Shown here: positions 1 through 6,032 of the stretch, one piece after another
Position numbering within the stretch: position 1 is the first letter of the stretch
How the letters are laid out: each line of letters starts with the position of its first letter
Origin: Spirochaetaceae bacterium
Lineage (GTDB): Bacteria > Spirochaetota > Spirochaetia > SZUA-6 > Fen-1364
Direction of reading: 5' to 3'
Length of the DNA: 11,223 nt
NCBI GenBank assembly: GCA_003141795.1
Contig: PLNO01000041.1
Coordinates: forward strand, 10,454-21,676
Position numbers and translations under genes: made by a program
The notes under the pieces: generated by a model
The model's database searches: none
Told to the model about the DNA's origin: nothing
The model's input: the letters and a program-made list of their open reading frames with translations, nothing else

Positions 1-663
1 GCGTTTCGGCGCAACGAACAGGCCGCCATGAGACGGTGGCTCGAGCAGGCACACGAGGTCTGCCGGCGTTCGTGCGTGCCCCAGCCGAATCGGGGGGAAA
101 TCGAGGGGGACGAGGAGTCCGCGGTCGCTTTCGCCGTCGGTGTCATGCAGCTCGCCGCCCCCAGTCTCGCCGCACATTGCCGCAGGGTTGCCGAGGTAAG
201 TAAGACCTTCGCCGCCCGCCTCGGCATGAACGCGGCGAGCCAGACCCTCCTCTTCCGTGCCGGGCTTCTTCACGATCTCGGCCGGCTCACCATGGGCGCA
301 CACTGGTGCCCCGAGGCGGACACCGAAGTCCCCGCGCATAGCGTCGAAGGGGCTTCCCTCATCAGCGTCCTCCCCGCCTTCTCACGCGTGGTGCCATGGG
401 TCCATGCGCACCATGAGAACTTCGACGGCACCGGTTTCCCTGACGGACTCTCGGGCACCGGCATTCCACTCGGTGCCCGACTGTTGCGCATCGTGGACGA
501 TTTCGACAATGCCGCGTGCGGTCGCGGGCTTCCAGCGGCGGATGGGCAGCAGGCCCTGGCTGAGGGGGCCGGGACGGTTTATGACCCCTTCCTGGTCAAG
601 AAATTCATCGAATTCAGGGCAGCCCAGGGTTCGGAGCCTCCTGCGGGCCTGCCGAAAAAATGA
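1..663 (+). CDS. HD-GYP domain protein, 5'-truncated by window edge
   Basis: The frame is open from base 1, so the gene probably starts upstream; the first ATG in the window is at 28, and residues below count from it. HD-GYP phosphohydrolase signatures are clear: His50 at the domain start, the HD pair at 82-83 within HDLGR, His104, HHENFDG at 128-134 followed by GFP at 136-138 (the GYP motif with Phe for Tyr), and the closing RLLRIVDDFDNA helix at about 151-162. Such domains usually hydrolyse cyclic di-GMP (or cGAMP) in the cytoplasm and are often attached to a REC domain. The unseen N-terminus could hold one, but that is inference. One oddity is Arg86 where most active members have Lys (HDxGK). 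Ligands for a di-metal site otherwise look present. The protein ends in a short Pro/Lys-rich tail. It is separated from the downstream sugar operon by an AT-rich promoter region, so it belongs to a different transcription unit. The domain call is strong; activity and domain architecture are not shown. Confidence 0.85.
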   Translation, partial: AFRRNEQAAMRRWLEQAHEVCRRSCVPQPNRGEIEGDEESAVAFAVGVMQLAAPSLAAHCRRVAEVSKTFAARLGMNAASQTLLFRAGLLHDLGRLTMGAHWCPEADTEVPAHSVEGASLISVLPAFSRVVPWVHAHHENFDGTGFPDGLSGTGIPLGARLLRIVDDFDNAACGRGLPAADGQQALAEGAGTVYDPFLVKKFIEFRAAQGSEPPAGLPKK

Positions 664-710
664 TGCTGGCCTCAGACTTGTATCGCACTGATGATATTAT
701 TTTCTCAAAC

Positions 711-739
711 GATCAACTTTAAATAACATTTTGATCAAA
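711..739. promoter_or_regulatory. Possible operator: two GATCAA boxes upstream of the sugar operon
   Basis: GATCAA occurs at 711-716 and again at 733-738, a spacing of 22 bp or about two helical turns. The second copy lies in a perfect 10-bp palindrome, TTTGATCAAA at 730-739. The pair sits just upstream of the -35 hexamer at 755. The operon encodes its own DeoR-family regulator, and these often bind repeated short boxes near their own promoter, so this is a reasonable candidate site. The surrounding DNA is AT-rich, which raises the chance of a coincidental match. Confidence 0.3.
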
Positions 740-754
740 TAGTATAAAAAAAGT

Positions 755-783
755 TTGACATATGCACAAAGCCATGTTTAGAT
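755..783 (+). promoter_or_regulatory. Sigma70-type promoter for the sugar ABC operon
   Basis: A perfect -35 hexamer TTGACA (755-760) is followed by a 17-bp spacer and a weaker -10 hexamer TTAGAT (778-783, three of six matches to TATAAT). The -35 is preceded by an A-rich run (746-752) that could act as an UP-like element. This predicts a start of transcription near 790 and a leader of about 35 nt before the ATG at 825. It lies in the only AT-rich intergenic region of the window and points at the first gene of a clear operon. Confidence 0.6.
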
Positions 784-814
784 ACCTCCATCTCAGCACA
801 TCACATCTTTAAAT

Positions 815-820
815 GGAGGA
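815..820 (+). promoter_or_regulatory. Ribosome binding site that sets the binding-protein start
   Basis: GGAGGA lies 4 nt before the ATG at 825. An in-frame ATG at 813 overlaps this site and would add four residues (MEDC) ahead of an otherwise textbook signal peptide. The ribosome binding site therefore argues for the start at 825. Confidence 0.75.
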
Positions 821-824
821 TTGT

Positions 825-1757
825 ATGAAGAAACTCGTCCTTGTGCTTCTCACGCTCTGCATCGTTACAGGCGTATGGGCCGCAGGAAATGCCGAATCGA
901 GCAAGAAGATCGTCATCGGCTGCGCCATTCGCGAGTTCTCCGACAAGTGGGTCAGCTACTGTGTCGAGGGCATGAAGAACTTCGAGAAGGATCATCCGGA
1001 TGTCCAGCTGATCTTCGTTGATGCGAAGAGCGACGCCGCGCTCCAGGTCTCCCAGATCGAAACCCTCATCTCCAACGGCGCGAAGGGAATCGTCGTCTCC
1101 GCCGTGGACCCCTCGACGTTCAAGGCGATGATCCCCATCGCGAAGAAAGCCGGAGTCTTCCTCACTTCCAGCAACGGCCTTCCCGAGCAGTCCATCATGG
1201 ACGGTCTCGACGGTTTCGTGGGGACGCGCTCCATCGAGGCGGGCCAGATGCAGGCCGACTGGATCAAGAAGAACGTTCCCGCGGGCGCGAAGGTCGGCAT
1301 CATGTCGGGCATGCTCGTTCACGAAGCGGCCCAGATGCGCACCAAGGGCGTCAAGGACGGACTCGCCGGCTCCGGCTACCAGGTCGTGGCGGAAGCTGCC
1401 GGAGACTGGGATCGCAACAAGGGACTCCAGATCGCCGAGAACTGGCTCCAGAGCGGCAACGGGATCACCGTGTTCGCGTGCAACAACGACGAAATGGCCA
1501 TCGGAGCCGTCCTGGCCGCCCGTTCCATGGGCTTGAAGGACAAAGACCTCTACATCCTCGGAGTGGACGGGACCTCTGACGCACTCGATTTCATAGGTCA
1601 GGGCCTCGACATGACGCTCCTCCAGGACCCGAACGTCATTGGCTACGAAGGGATCAACCAGATCTACAAGATGATCAAGAAGCAGCCCTTCGAGAAGATG
1701 CAGTGGATCAGCCACACGCTCATCACCGCCGAAAACAAGGCGAAGTTCGTCAAGTAA
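825..1757 (+). CDS. Periplasmic sugar-binding protein of a ribose-type ABC importer
   Basis: This 310-residue protein captures a monosaccharide-like solute in the periplasm and delivers it to the ATPase and permease encoded next to it. Residues 1-19 are a signal peptide (KK, hydrophobic core, V-W-A cleavage site, then AGNAESS). Cys12 sits inside the core and is not in a good lipobox. The mature part matches the type I periplasmic-binding-protein fold (Peripla_BP_4, RbsB-like). Positions corresponding to ribose-contacting residues of E. coli RbsB can be seen: aromatic Phe38/Trp42 area, Arg172, Asn221 in the NNDEMAIGA strand, Asp248 in GVDGT and Gln267 in LLQDP. The RbsB Asp89-Arg90 pair is replaced by Ser116-Asn117 (in TSSNG). 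The sugar is therefore probably not ribose, and I cannot name it. It is the first gene of the operon, behind the promoter at 755-783 and followed by a stem-loop, which fits the higher expression binding proteins need. Spirochaete-like leader. Confidence 0.9.
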   Translation: MKKLVLVLLTLCIVTGVWAAGNAESSKKIVIGCAIREFSDKWVSYCVEGMKNFEKDHPDVQLIFVDAKSDAALQVSQIETLISNGAKGIVVSAVDPSTFKAMIPIAKKAGVFLTSSNGLPEQSIMDGLDGFVGTRSIEAGQMQADWIKKNVPAGAKVGIMSGMLVHEAAQMRTKGVKDGLAGSGYQVVAEAAGDWDRNKGLQIAENWLQSGNGITVFACNNDEMAIGAVLAARSMGLKDKDLYILGVDGTSDALDFIGQGLDMTLLQDPNVIGYEGINQIYKMIKKQPFEKMQWISHTLITAENKAKFVK

Positions 1758-1784
1758 CTCACCAGCCGAGAAAAAAAGACGGTT

Positions 1785-1815
1785 CCGCGGGGGCGCGCAC
1801 ACAACGCCTCCGCGG
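1785..1815 (+). other. Intercistronic stem-loop between binding protein and ATPase genes
   Basis: CCGCGGGGGCG at 1785-1795 pairs with CGCCTCCGCGG at 1805-1815, giving an 11-bp GC-rich stem with one G-U pair and a 9-nt loop (1796-1804). No U-tract follows, so it is not a classical intrinsic terminator. It ends 24 nt before the ATPase ATG, so it does not hide that start. Similar hairpins behind binding-protein genes in other ABC operons protect the upstream message from 3' decay and cause partial read-through, so that the binding protein is made in excess. That role is inferred here. Confidence 0.6.
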
Positions 1816-1839
1816 GCTGTCCCCGGGTCGAAGGCAAAG

Positions 1840-3363
1840 ATGAATCAACCACTGTTAGTCATAAGCAGAGTCTCGAAGTCGTTCCCCGGCGTGCAGGCAC
1901 TGCAGTCGGTGGACCTGCAGATCGAAAAAGGCACGGTGCATGCGCTGATCGGAGAGAACGGGGCGGGAAAATCGACCCTCATGAAAATCCTCTACGGTCT
2001 GAGCCACCCCGACGAGGGTGACATCACCTTCAAGGGCGTCCCCTATAAGCCGAGAAACCCCAACGATGCCTTGAAATCGGGCCTGGCAATGATCCCTCAG
2101 GAAATCAGCCCTGTCCCCTATCTTTCGGTGGCGGACAATCTCTTCCTCGGCAGGGAAAAGACCAGGAATTGGGGCATACGGATCATCAGGAGGAGGGCGA
2201 CTGATGAGCAGGCCAGGAAAATCCTGGCTGAGTTCGACATCGATCTGGACGTGACGAAGAAGATGGGAGATCTGTCGATCGCCAATTCACAGCTCGTCGC
2301 CATCGCCACCGCAGTTTCCTACAACGCCGACCTCATCATCATGGACGAACCGACCTCGGCATTGACGGAAAAGGAAGTCGAGCATCTCTTCAAGATCATC
2401 AGGGGCGTCAAGGAAAAAAAGGGAATATCCGTCATCTACATTTCCCACAAGCTCGACGAGATCTTCGAGATCGCGGACACGGTCACGGTGTTGCGGGACG
2501 GGCAGACCGTCAGCACGCATCCGATCGGAGCCATCACCAAGGACAGCCTGATCCACGACATGGTGGGCAGGGAATTGACCGAATTCTTCCATAAAGAGAA
2601 GGGGAAAATCGGGGAGGTGCTGCTCAGCGTCCGCAATCTCGGCGTCAAGGAAAAGCTCTCGGGCATCTCCTTCGATCTGCACGCCGGCGAGGTCCTCGGC
2701 GTCGCAGGCCTCGTTGGAGCGGGCCGCTCCGAGCTGATGGAGGCCCTGTTCGGGGTCACTCCGGCAACGGAAGGGGAGATATTCATCAACGGCCGCAAGG
2801 TGGAGATACGCACGCCCGAGGACGCGATTCGGAACAAGATCGGGTTCGTCACGGAGGACAGGAAGGCCACGGGGCTGTTCCTGAGAATGGACGTGAAGGA
2901 CAACATCATCCTTCCCGACATCGACACCTACACCTCACGCGGCCTGCTGAGGACGAGGAAGATCCAGGAAAACTGCCAGGAGCAGGTGAAGACGCTGAGC
3001 ATCAAGACCCCCACCCTGAGCCAGGATGTGGACAACCTCAGCGGAGGCAACCAGCAGAAGGTCCTGATAGCGCGGTGGCTCCTGATGAAGCCCGACATCC
3101 TCATTCTCGACGAGCCCACGCGAGGTATCGACGTCGGGAGCAAGGCGAACATCCACGAGCTGATCAGCAGGCTGGCGGCCATGGGCAAAGGCATCATCAT
3201 GGTGTCCTCAGAAATGCCGGAGATCCTCTCCATGAGCGACCGCATCCTCGCGATGTACGAGGGCCGCTGCACCGGGGTGATGAAGAGCGAGAACGCGACG
3301 CAGCCGGAGCTGCTACGGCTGGTGACCGGGGAAAAGAGCATAAAAGGAGATCAACAACCGTGA
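1840..3363 (+). CDS. Sugar ABC transporter ATPase, RbsA/MglA type with two ATPase domains
   Basis: This 507-residue protein energises sugar import on the cytoplasmic face of the membrane; the length is normal for the RbsA/MglA/XylG family. Domain 1 has a complete Walker A (GENGAGKS, 38-45), Q-loop Gln87, Walker B LIIMDEP (165-171) and switch His203, but a degenerate signature (LSIANSQ near 145-151), as is common here. Domain 2 has a degenerate Walker A (GLVGAGRSE, 290-298), a canonical signature LSGGNQQ (400-406), Walker B LILDEP (421-426) and Ser in place of the switch His (VSSE, 455-458). The two domains probably complement each other so that one composite site is fully active. The start at 1840 has only a weak AAGG a few bases upstream. 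The gene lies 82 bp behind the binding-protein gene, with the stem-loop between them, and its stop overlaps the permease start. The substrate is set by the partners, not by this protein. Confidence 0.95.
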   Translation: MNQPLLVISRVSKSFPGVQALQSVDLQIEKGTVHALIGENGAGKSTLMKILYGLSHPDEGDITFKGVPYKPRNPNDALKSGLAMIPQEISPVPYLSVADNLFLGREKTRNWGIRIIRRRATDEQARKILAEFDIDLDVTKKMGDLSIANSQLVAIATAVSYNADLIIMDEPTSALTEKEVEHLFKIIRGVKEKKGISVIYISHKLDEIFEIADTVTVLRDGQTVSTHPIGAITKDSLIHDMVGRELTEFFHKEKGKIGEVLLSVRNLGVKEKLSGISFDLHAGEVLGVAGLVGAGRSELMEALFGVTPATEGEIFINGRKVEIRTPEDAIRNKIGFVTEDRKATGLFLRMDVKDNIILPDIDTYTSRGLLRTRKIQENCQEQVKTLSIKTPTLSQDVDNLSGGNQQKVLIARWLLMKPDILILDEPTRGIDVGSKANIHELISRLAAMGKGIIMVSSEMPEILSMSDRILAMYEGRCTGVMKSENATQPELLRLVTGEKSIKGDQQP

Positions 3364-4361
3364 CTCAAACGACACTGGCACAGACGAACAGGGGATTCCT
3401 CGACTTCAAGGGGATATTCAGGAAATACGGGATCGTCGCGATCCTCCTCGGGTTGTGCCTCATCCTTTCCATCGTCTCACCCGCCTTCCGTACGCTCCGC
3501 AACGTCACGAACATCATCCGCCAGGTCTCCGCGATCGGGCTCATCTCGATCGGCGTGACATTCTGCATCGTGACCGGGGGAATCGATCTCTCGACGGGAT
3601 CCGTCGTCGGGTTGATCAGCGTCATCTGCGCATCCATGGCGCAGAACCAGTTCAATCCCGACCAGCCCATCAGCATCGTCATGCCGCTCGTGTTCACGAT
3701 CGTCATCGCCCTGGGGGCCGGCTCAGCCGTCGGCCTCGTGAACGGGGCGATCACCGCGTACGGGAACATACCTCCGTTCATCGCGACGCTGGGAATGATG
3801 ACCGTCGCGCGCGGCGTGGCGCAGTTGTACTCCGGGGGACGGCCCATCGGCCGGCTGAAGGACGGCATGGTATTCATGGGGAGCGGGTCCTTCTTCGGCA
3901 TCCCGATCCCCATCCTCATCTACCTGCTGATCGCTGTTTTTGCCTGGGTACTTTTGAGCCGATCACGGTTTGGAAAACATGTGACCGCGATAGGCTGCAA
4001 CATTCAGGCGGCGCGCATCTGCGGAATCAACATCAAGCGGACCCTCGTGCTCGTCTACATCTTCTGCGGCTTCACCGTCGCAGTGGCTGCCATCATCATC
4101 ACCGGGCGTACCGCGGGAGGAAACCCGGCGTATGGGCTGGGGTACGAGCTGGATGCAATCGCCGCTACGGTGATCGGCGGCACGAGCCTCGCCGGCGGCA
4201 TCGGTTCGATTCCGCTCTGCGTCGTGGGCGCGCTCATCATCGGGGTCATCAACAACGGGATGGACCTCGTGCGCATCAACCCCTACTGGCAGCAGATCGT
4301 AAAAGGGACGATCATCGTCGTTGCCGTTCTCATAGATGCACGGCGGCAGAAAAAAGCATAG
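3360..4361 (+). CDS. Sugar ABC transporter permease, RbsC type
   Basis: This 333-residue inner-membrane protein forms the translocation channel of the importer (BPD_transp_2 family). I chose the GTG at 3360, which overlaps the ATPase stop as GTGA and has GGAG at 3346-3349 upstream. The same frame is open further upstream, but that part only shadows the ATPase gene and lacks membrane character. Family hallmarks are VTGGIDLS (71-78), the long hydrophobic helices, the cytoplasmic coupling loop GKHVTAIGCNIQAARICG (205-222, EAA-like) that docks on the ATPase, GGTSLAGGIGS (273-283) and the C-terminal IVKGTIIVVAVLID. About eight to ten membrane segments are visible. A single permease gene is expected to work as a homodimer. 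The stop/start overlap suggests translational coupling to the ATPase. Confidence 0.93.
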   Translation: MTQTTLAQTNRGFLDFKGIFRKYGIVAILLGLCLILSIVSPAFRTLRNVTNIIRQVSAIGLISIGVTFCIVTGGIDLSTGSVVGLISVICASMAQNQFNPDQPISIVMPLVFTIVIALGAGSAVGLVNGAITAYGNIPPFIATLGMMTVARGVAQLYSGGRPIGRLKDGMVFMGSGSFFGIPIPILIYLLIAVFAWVLLSRSRFGKHVTAIGCNIQAARICGINIKRTLVLVYIFCGFTVAVAAIIITGRTAGGNPAYGLGYELDAIAATVIGGTSLAGGIGSIPLCVVGALIIGVINNGMDLVRINPYWQQIVKGTIIVVAVLIDARRQKKA

Positions 4362-4367
4362 CGTGGA

Positions 4368-5138
4368 ATGACAGAGAGACAGAAGAAGATCGTCGGTTAC
4401 GTCGAAAGAAACCTGTTCGCGACTTTCGAGGAGCTTTCCGAGGTTCTCTCTGTCTCTCCCGTCACCGTACGAAGGGATGTATCAGCGCTCGACTGCTCGC
4501 AGCAGGTGAGGAAAATCCACGGCGGAATCGTCCCGATCAGGGAGGGAGACGCGAACATCGATCTGCGGGTCCGCATGGACAAGGACCCCGAGGAGAAAAC
4601 CGCGATCGCGCGGAAGGCCGCCTCCCTGATCGAAAGGGACGACGTCATATTCGTCGATTCGGGCTCCACGTGCCATTTCCTCTCCCTTCTGCTGGATGAC
4701 TCCATGAATCTCACCGTCGTGACGCACTCCCTGGATGCGGTGTATTGCCTGAGGGAAAAAGAACGGATCCGTGTGATCGTAATCGGCGGCGAATGGGATA
4801 GAAAGCTGAACTCTCTGAACGGGCTTGCGGATATCAAAGAGTTGCGCTACCTGACGATCCACAAGGCGTTCATCGGAGTAACGGCCATTCATTACAGGAC
4901 CGGATGCTCGGACAACTCGATACTCGAACGACAGATCAAACAGACCATGCACAGGAACGCGCGCGCGAGCTATCTTCTCGCGGATTCCACCAAATTCGAC
5001 AAAACCGTGCTCTACCCTTCCATCGTATTCGAGGAGATGGGCAGAGTCATCACCACGACGAAAACGCGCGGGCTGCCCGATTTCGAGAAGAATTACCTGG
5101 GCCGGGGGATAGAGTTCACTTTCGCAGAAATTCCCTAG
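4368..5138 (+). CDS. DeoR-family transcriptional regulator of the sugar operon
   Basis: This 256-residue protein has the usual DeoR layout and length. The N-terminal winged helix-turn-helix has its recognition region at about 18-38 with VTVRRD (33-37) and then the KIHGG wing (49-53). The C-terminal DeoRC sugar-phosphate sensor fold shows the phosphate-binding loop DSGST (97-101), VVTHSL (117-122), GGEWDRKLNSLNG (140-152), the ERQIKQTM helix (187-194) and LLADSTKF (203-210). Members usually repress sugar genes and release DNA when a phosphorylated sugar binds. The ATG at 4368 lies 6 bp behind the permease stop with only a weak GTGGA before it, so coupling to permease translation is likely. It begins directly before the DNA-binding domain, which supports this start. 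It probably controls the operon through the 711-783 region (inference). Its stop TAG forms a CTAG palindrome shared with the stop of the minus-strand remnant. Confidence 0.9.
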   Translation: MTERQKKIVGYVERNLFATFEELSEVLSVSPVTVRRDVSALDCSQQVRKIHGGIVPIREGDANIDLRVRMDKDPEEKTAIARKAASLIERDDVIFVDSGSTCHFLSLLLDDSMNLTVVTHSLDAVYCLREKERIRVIVIGGEWDRKLNSLNGLADIKELRYLTIHKAFIGVTAIHYRTGCSDNSILERQIKQTMHRNARASYLLADSTKFDKTVLYPSIVFEEMGRVITTTKTRGLPDFEKNYLGRGIEFTFAEIP

Positions 5139-5419
5139 CCGAGGATCCCGGGTGGATAGTGCCTCCCCCCGTTGGACATCCAAAAAACCGTTTCCGCCAG
5201 GTGTTTCTGGTTCTTGAGCTGGAAGTAGAGGTACCCCTCGGCAGGCACGGACACCGAGCTGAAACAGACGTCCTTCCGCTGATCTCCCACGAAACACACG
5301 AGGCCCTCGAATCCACTGGGGGTCGGATACCGCGTGAGGTCGACCGTACCGCCCTCGACGGTCGGCACGCACGACCCGCTCGGGCGGAAGCGTAGCGCGA
5401 TTGACAGCGCTCCGGCCAT
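5135..5419 (-). pseudogene. Minus-strand remnant resembling the middle of an aldose 1-epimerase-like protein
   Basis: The frame encodes 94 residues from an ATG at 5419 to a TAG at 5137-5135. Codon third positions are mostly G or C, as in the real genes nearby, unlike a chance antisense frame. The stretch GGTVDLTRYP, then KKN-like LKNQKHL and FWMSNGGRHYPP resembles what I recall of uncharacterised aldose 1-epimerase/galactose mutarotase-like proteins. In those proteins the GGRHYPP part continues with Trp-Asn-Gly-Arg and a further C-terminal half. Here the protein stops after PPGILG, and a TAA codon lies two codons upstream of the ATG, so both ends seem lost. The ATG has no well-spaced ribosome binding site. 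It is most likely a decayed fragment trapped between the DeoR gene (4-bp overlap at CTAG) and the methyltransferase gene. It could instead be a small real gene of unknown role. The family call is from memory and is tentative. Confidence 0.45.
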
Positions 5420-5429
5420 CCTTTACAGT
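5401..5429 (+). promoter_or_regulatory. Candidate promoter for the methyltransferase-GH3-kinase group
   Basis: A perfect -35 TTGACA (5401-5406), a 17-bp spacer and a -10 TACAGT (5424-5429, four of six matches) predict a start of transcription near 5436. It lies inside the 5' end of the minus-strand remnant and just ahead of the ATG at 5440. If correct, the first message is nearly leaderless, or translation starts further in. Confidence 0.45.
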
Positions 5430-5439
5430 GATTTCTCCC

Positions 5440-6018
5440 ATGATCGGGATTGCACTCGGAGCCGCGTCATTCTTCGTAGTATTCTGGGTAGACGCAGTTT
5501 CTCTGAAAGGGATGAGTCACGTGAAGCCTGTCCTCTGGCTTGCCAGCACTGCCCTTTTCATCACCGGGGTCGTCTTCTCCGTCCGGGACCCTGCCCGGGT
5601 CGACCTGCCGTCAGCTATCGGAGTATTGGGGTGGGTGCTGAGCGGTGCATTCTTGCTTCTGCTGATCTATTCCCTGTTCATCGAAATCCCCTTCATTTCC
5701 GCGTACGTAAAGCAGGGGCAACCGGCCGGCGTCGTATCCCGCGGCACCTACGCGCTCTGCCGTCACCCAGGGGTGCTGTGGCTCGCGGGGCTCATCGCGG
5801 CCCTCTTTCTCGGGACAGGGTCGCTGGTGCTGCTCGTCGCGATGCCCGTATGGGTGGGCCTGGACGCACTGTACGTCGTGCTACAAGAAAAGCTGTTCTT
5901 CATGCGCATGTTCGGCGCTGACTACGGGGCGTACCAACGCGCGGTTCCCATGCTCGTACCCACGACCCACAGCATGCGCGAATGCGCGCGGACCCTGTTC
6001 CGTTCGGATAGAAAGTAG
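5440..6018 (+). CDS. Integral-membrane ICMT/PEMT-like methyltransferase family protein
   Basis: The protein has 192 residues when started at the ATG at 5440. About five membrane helices are visible (about 2-20, 30-48, 58-80, 111-125, 127-148). The C-terminal half carries the pattern of isoprenylcysteine carboxyl methyltransferase and phospholipid methyltransferase relatives: RGTYALCRHP (101-110, the Arg-His-Pro cofactor motif), Glu150 in LQEK, then FGADYGAYQRAVPMLVP (158-174). Such enzymes use S-adenosylmethionine to methylate membrane-embedded or lipophilic substrates; bacterial members mostly have unknown substrates. The start is uncertain. No Shine-Dalgarno precedes 5440, in-frame GTG 5428 and TTG 5401 also exist, and ATG 5512 would remove the first helix. 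The stop overlaps the AGGAGG of the next gene, and the GH3 gene follows after 14 bp, so the two are probably one transcript. Confidence 0.75.
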   Translation: MIGIALGAASFFVVFWVDAVSLKGMSHVKPVLWLASTALFITGVVFSVRDPARVDLPSAIGVLGWVLSGAFLLLLIYSLFIEIPFISAYVKQGQPAGVVSRGTYALCRHPGVLWLAGLIAALFLGTGSLVLLVAMPVWVGLDALYVVLQEKLFFMRMFGADYGAYQRAVPMLVPTTHSMRECARTLFRSDRK

Positions 6019-6032
6019 GAGGAAAGGTAGAC

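Noticed and set aside
630..660. TTCGG/CCGAA inverted repeat followed by A-run at the end of the HD-GYP gene as a terminator
   Set aside because: The stem is only 5 bp with a long loop and is followed by A rather than T on the coding strand, so it does not fit an intrinsic terminator.
801..1802. 333-codon minus-strand open frame opposite the binding-protein gene
   Set aside because: It mirrors the binding-protein gene, has low-complexity Asp/Val/Leu/Gly-rich sequence and no domain signature.
3075..3359. Upstream extension of the permease frame into the ATPase gene
   Set aside because: The added residues are Arg/His-rich out-of-frame translation of the ATPase gene. The GTG at 3360 has a ribosome binding site and matches family length.
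5143..5152. GGATCCCGGG looking like joined cloning sites
   Set aside because: It is a short GC-rich string in a GC-rich sequence without any other vector-like sequence around it.
4482..5441. 319-codon minus-strand open frame covering the DeoR gene and the remnant
   Set aside because: It is antisense to the intact DeoR gene. Over the remnant a different minus frame has the better protein-like sequence and codon use.
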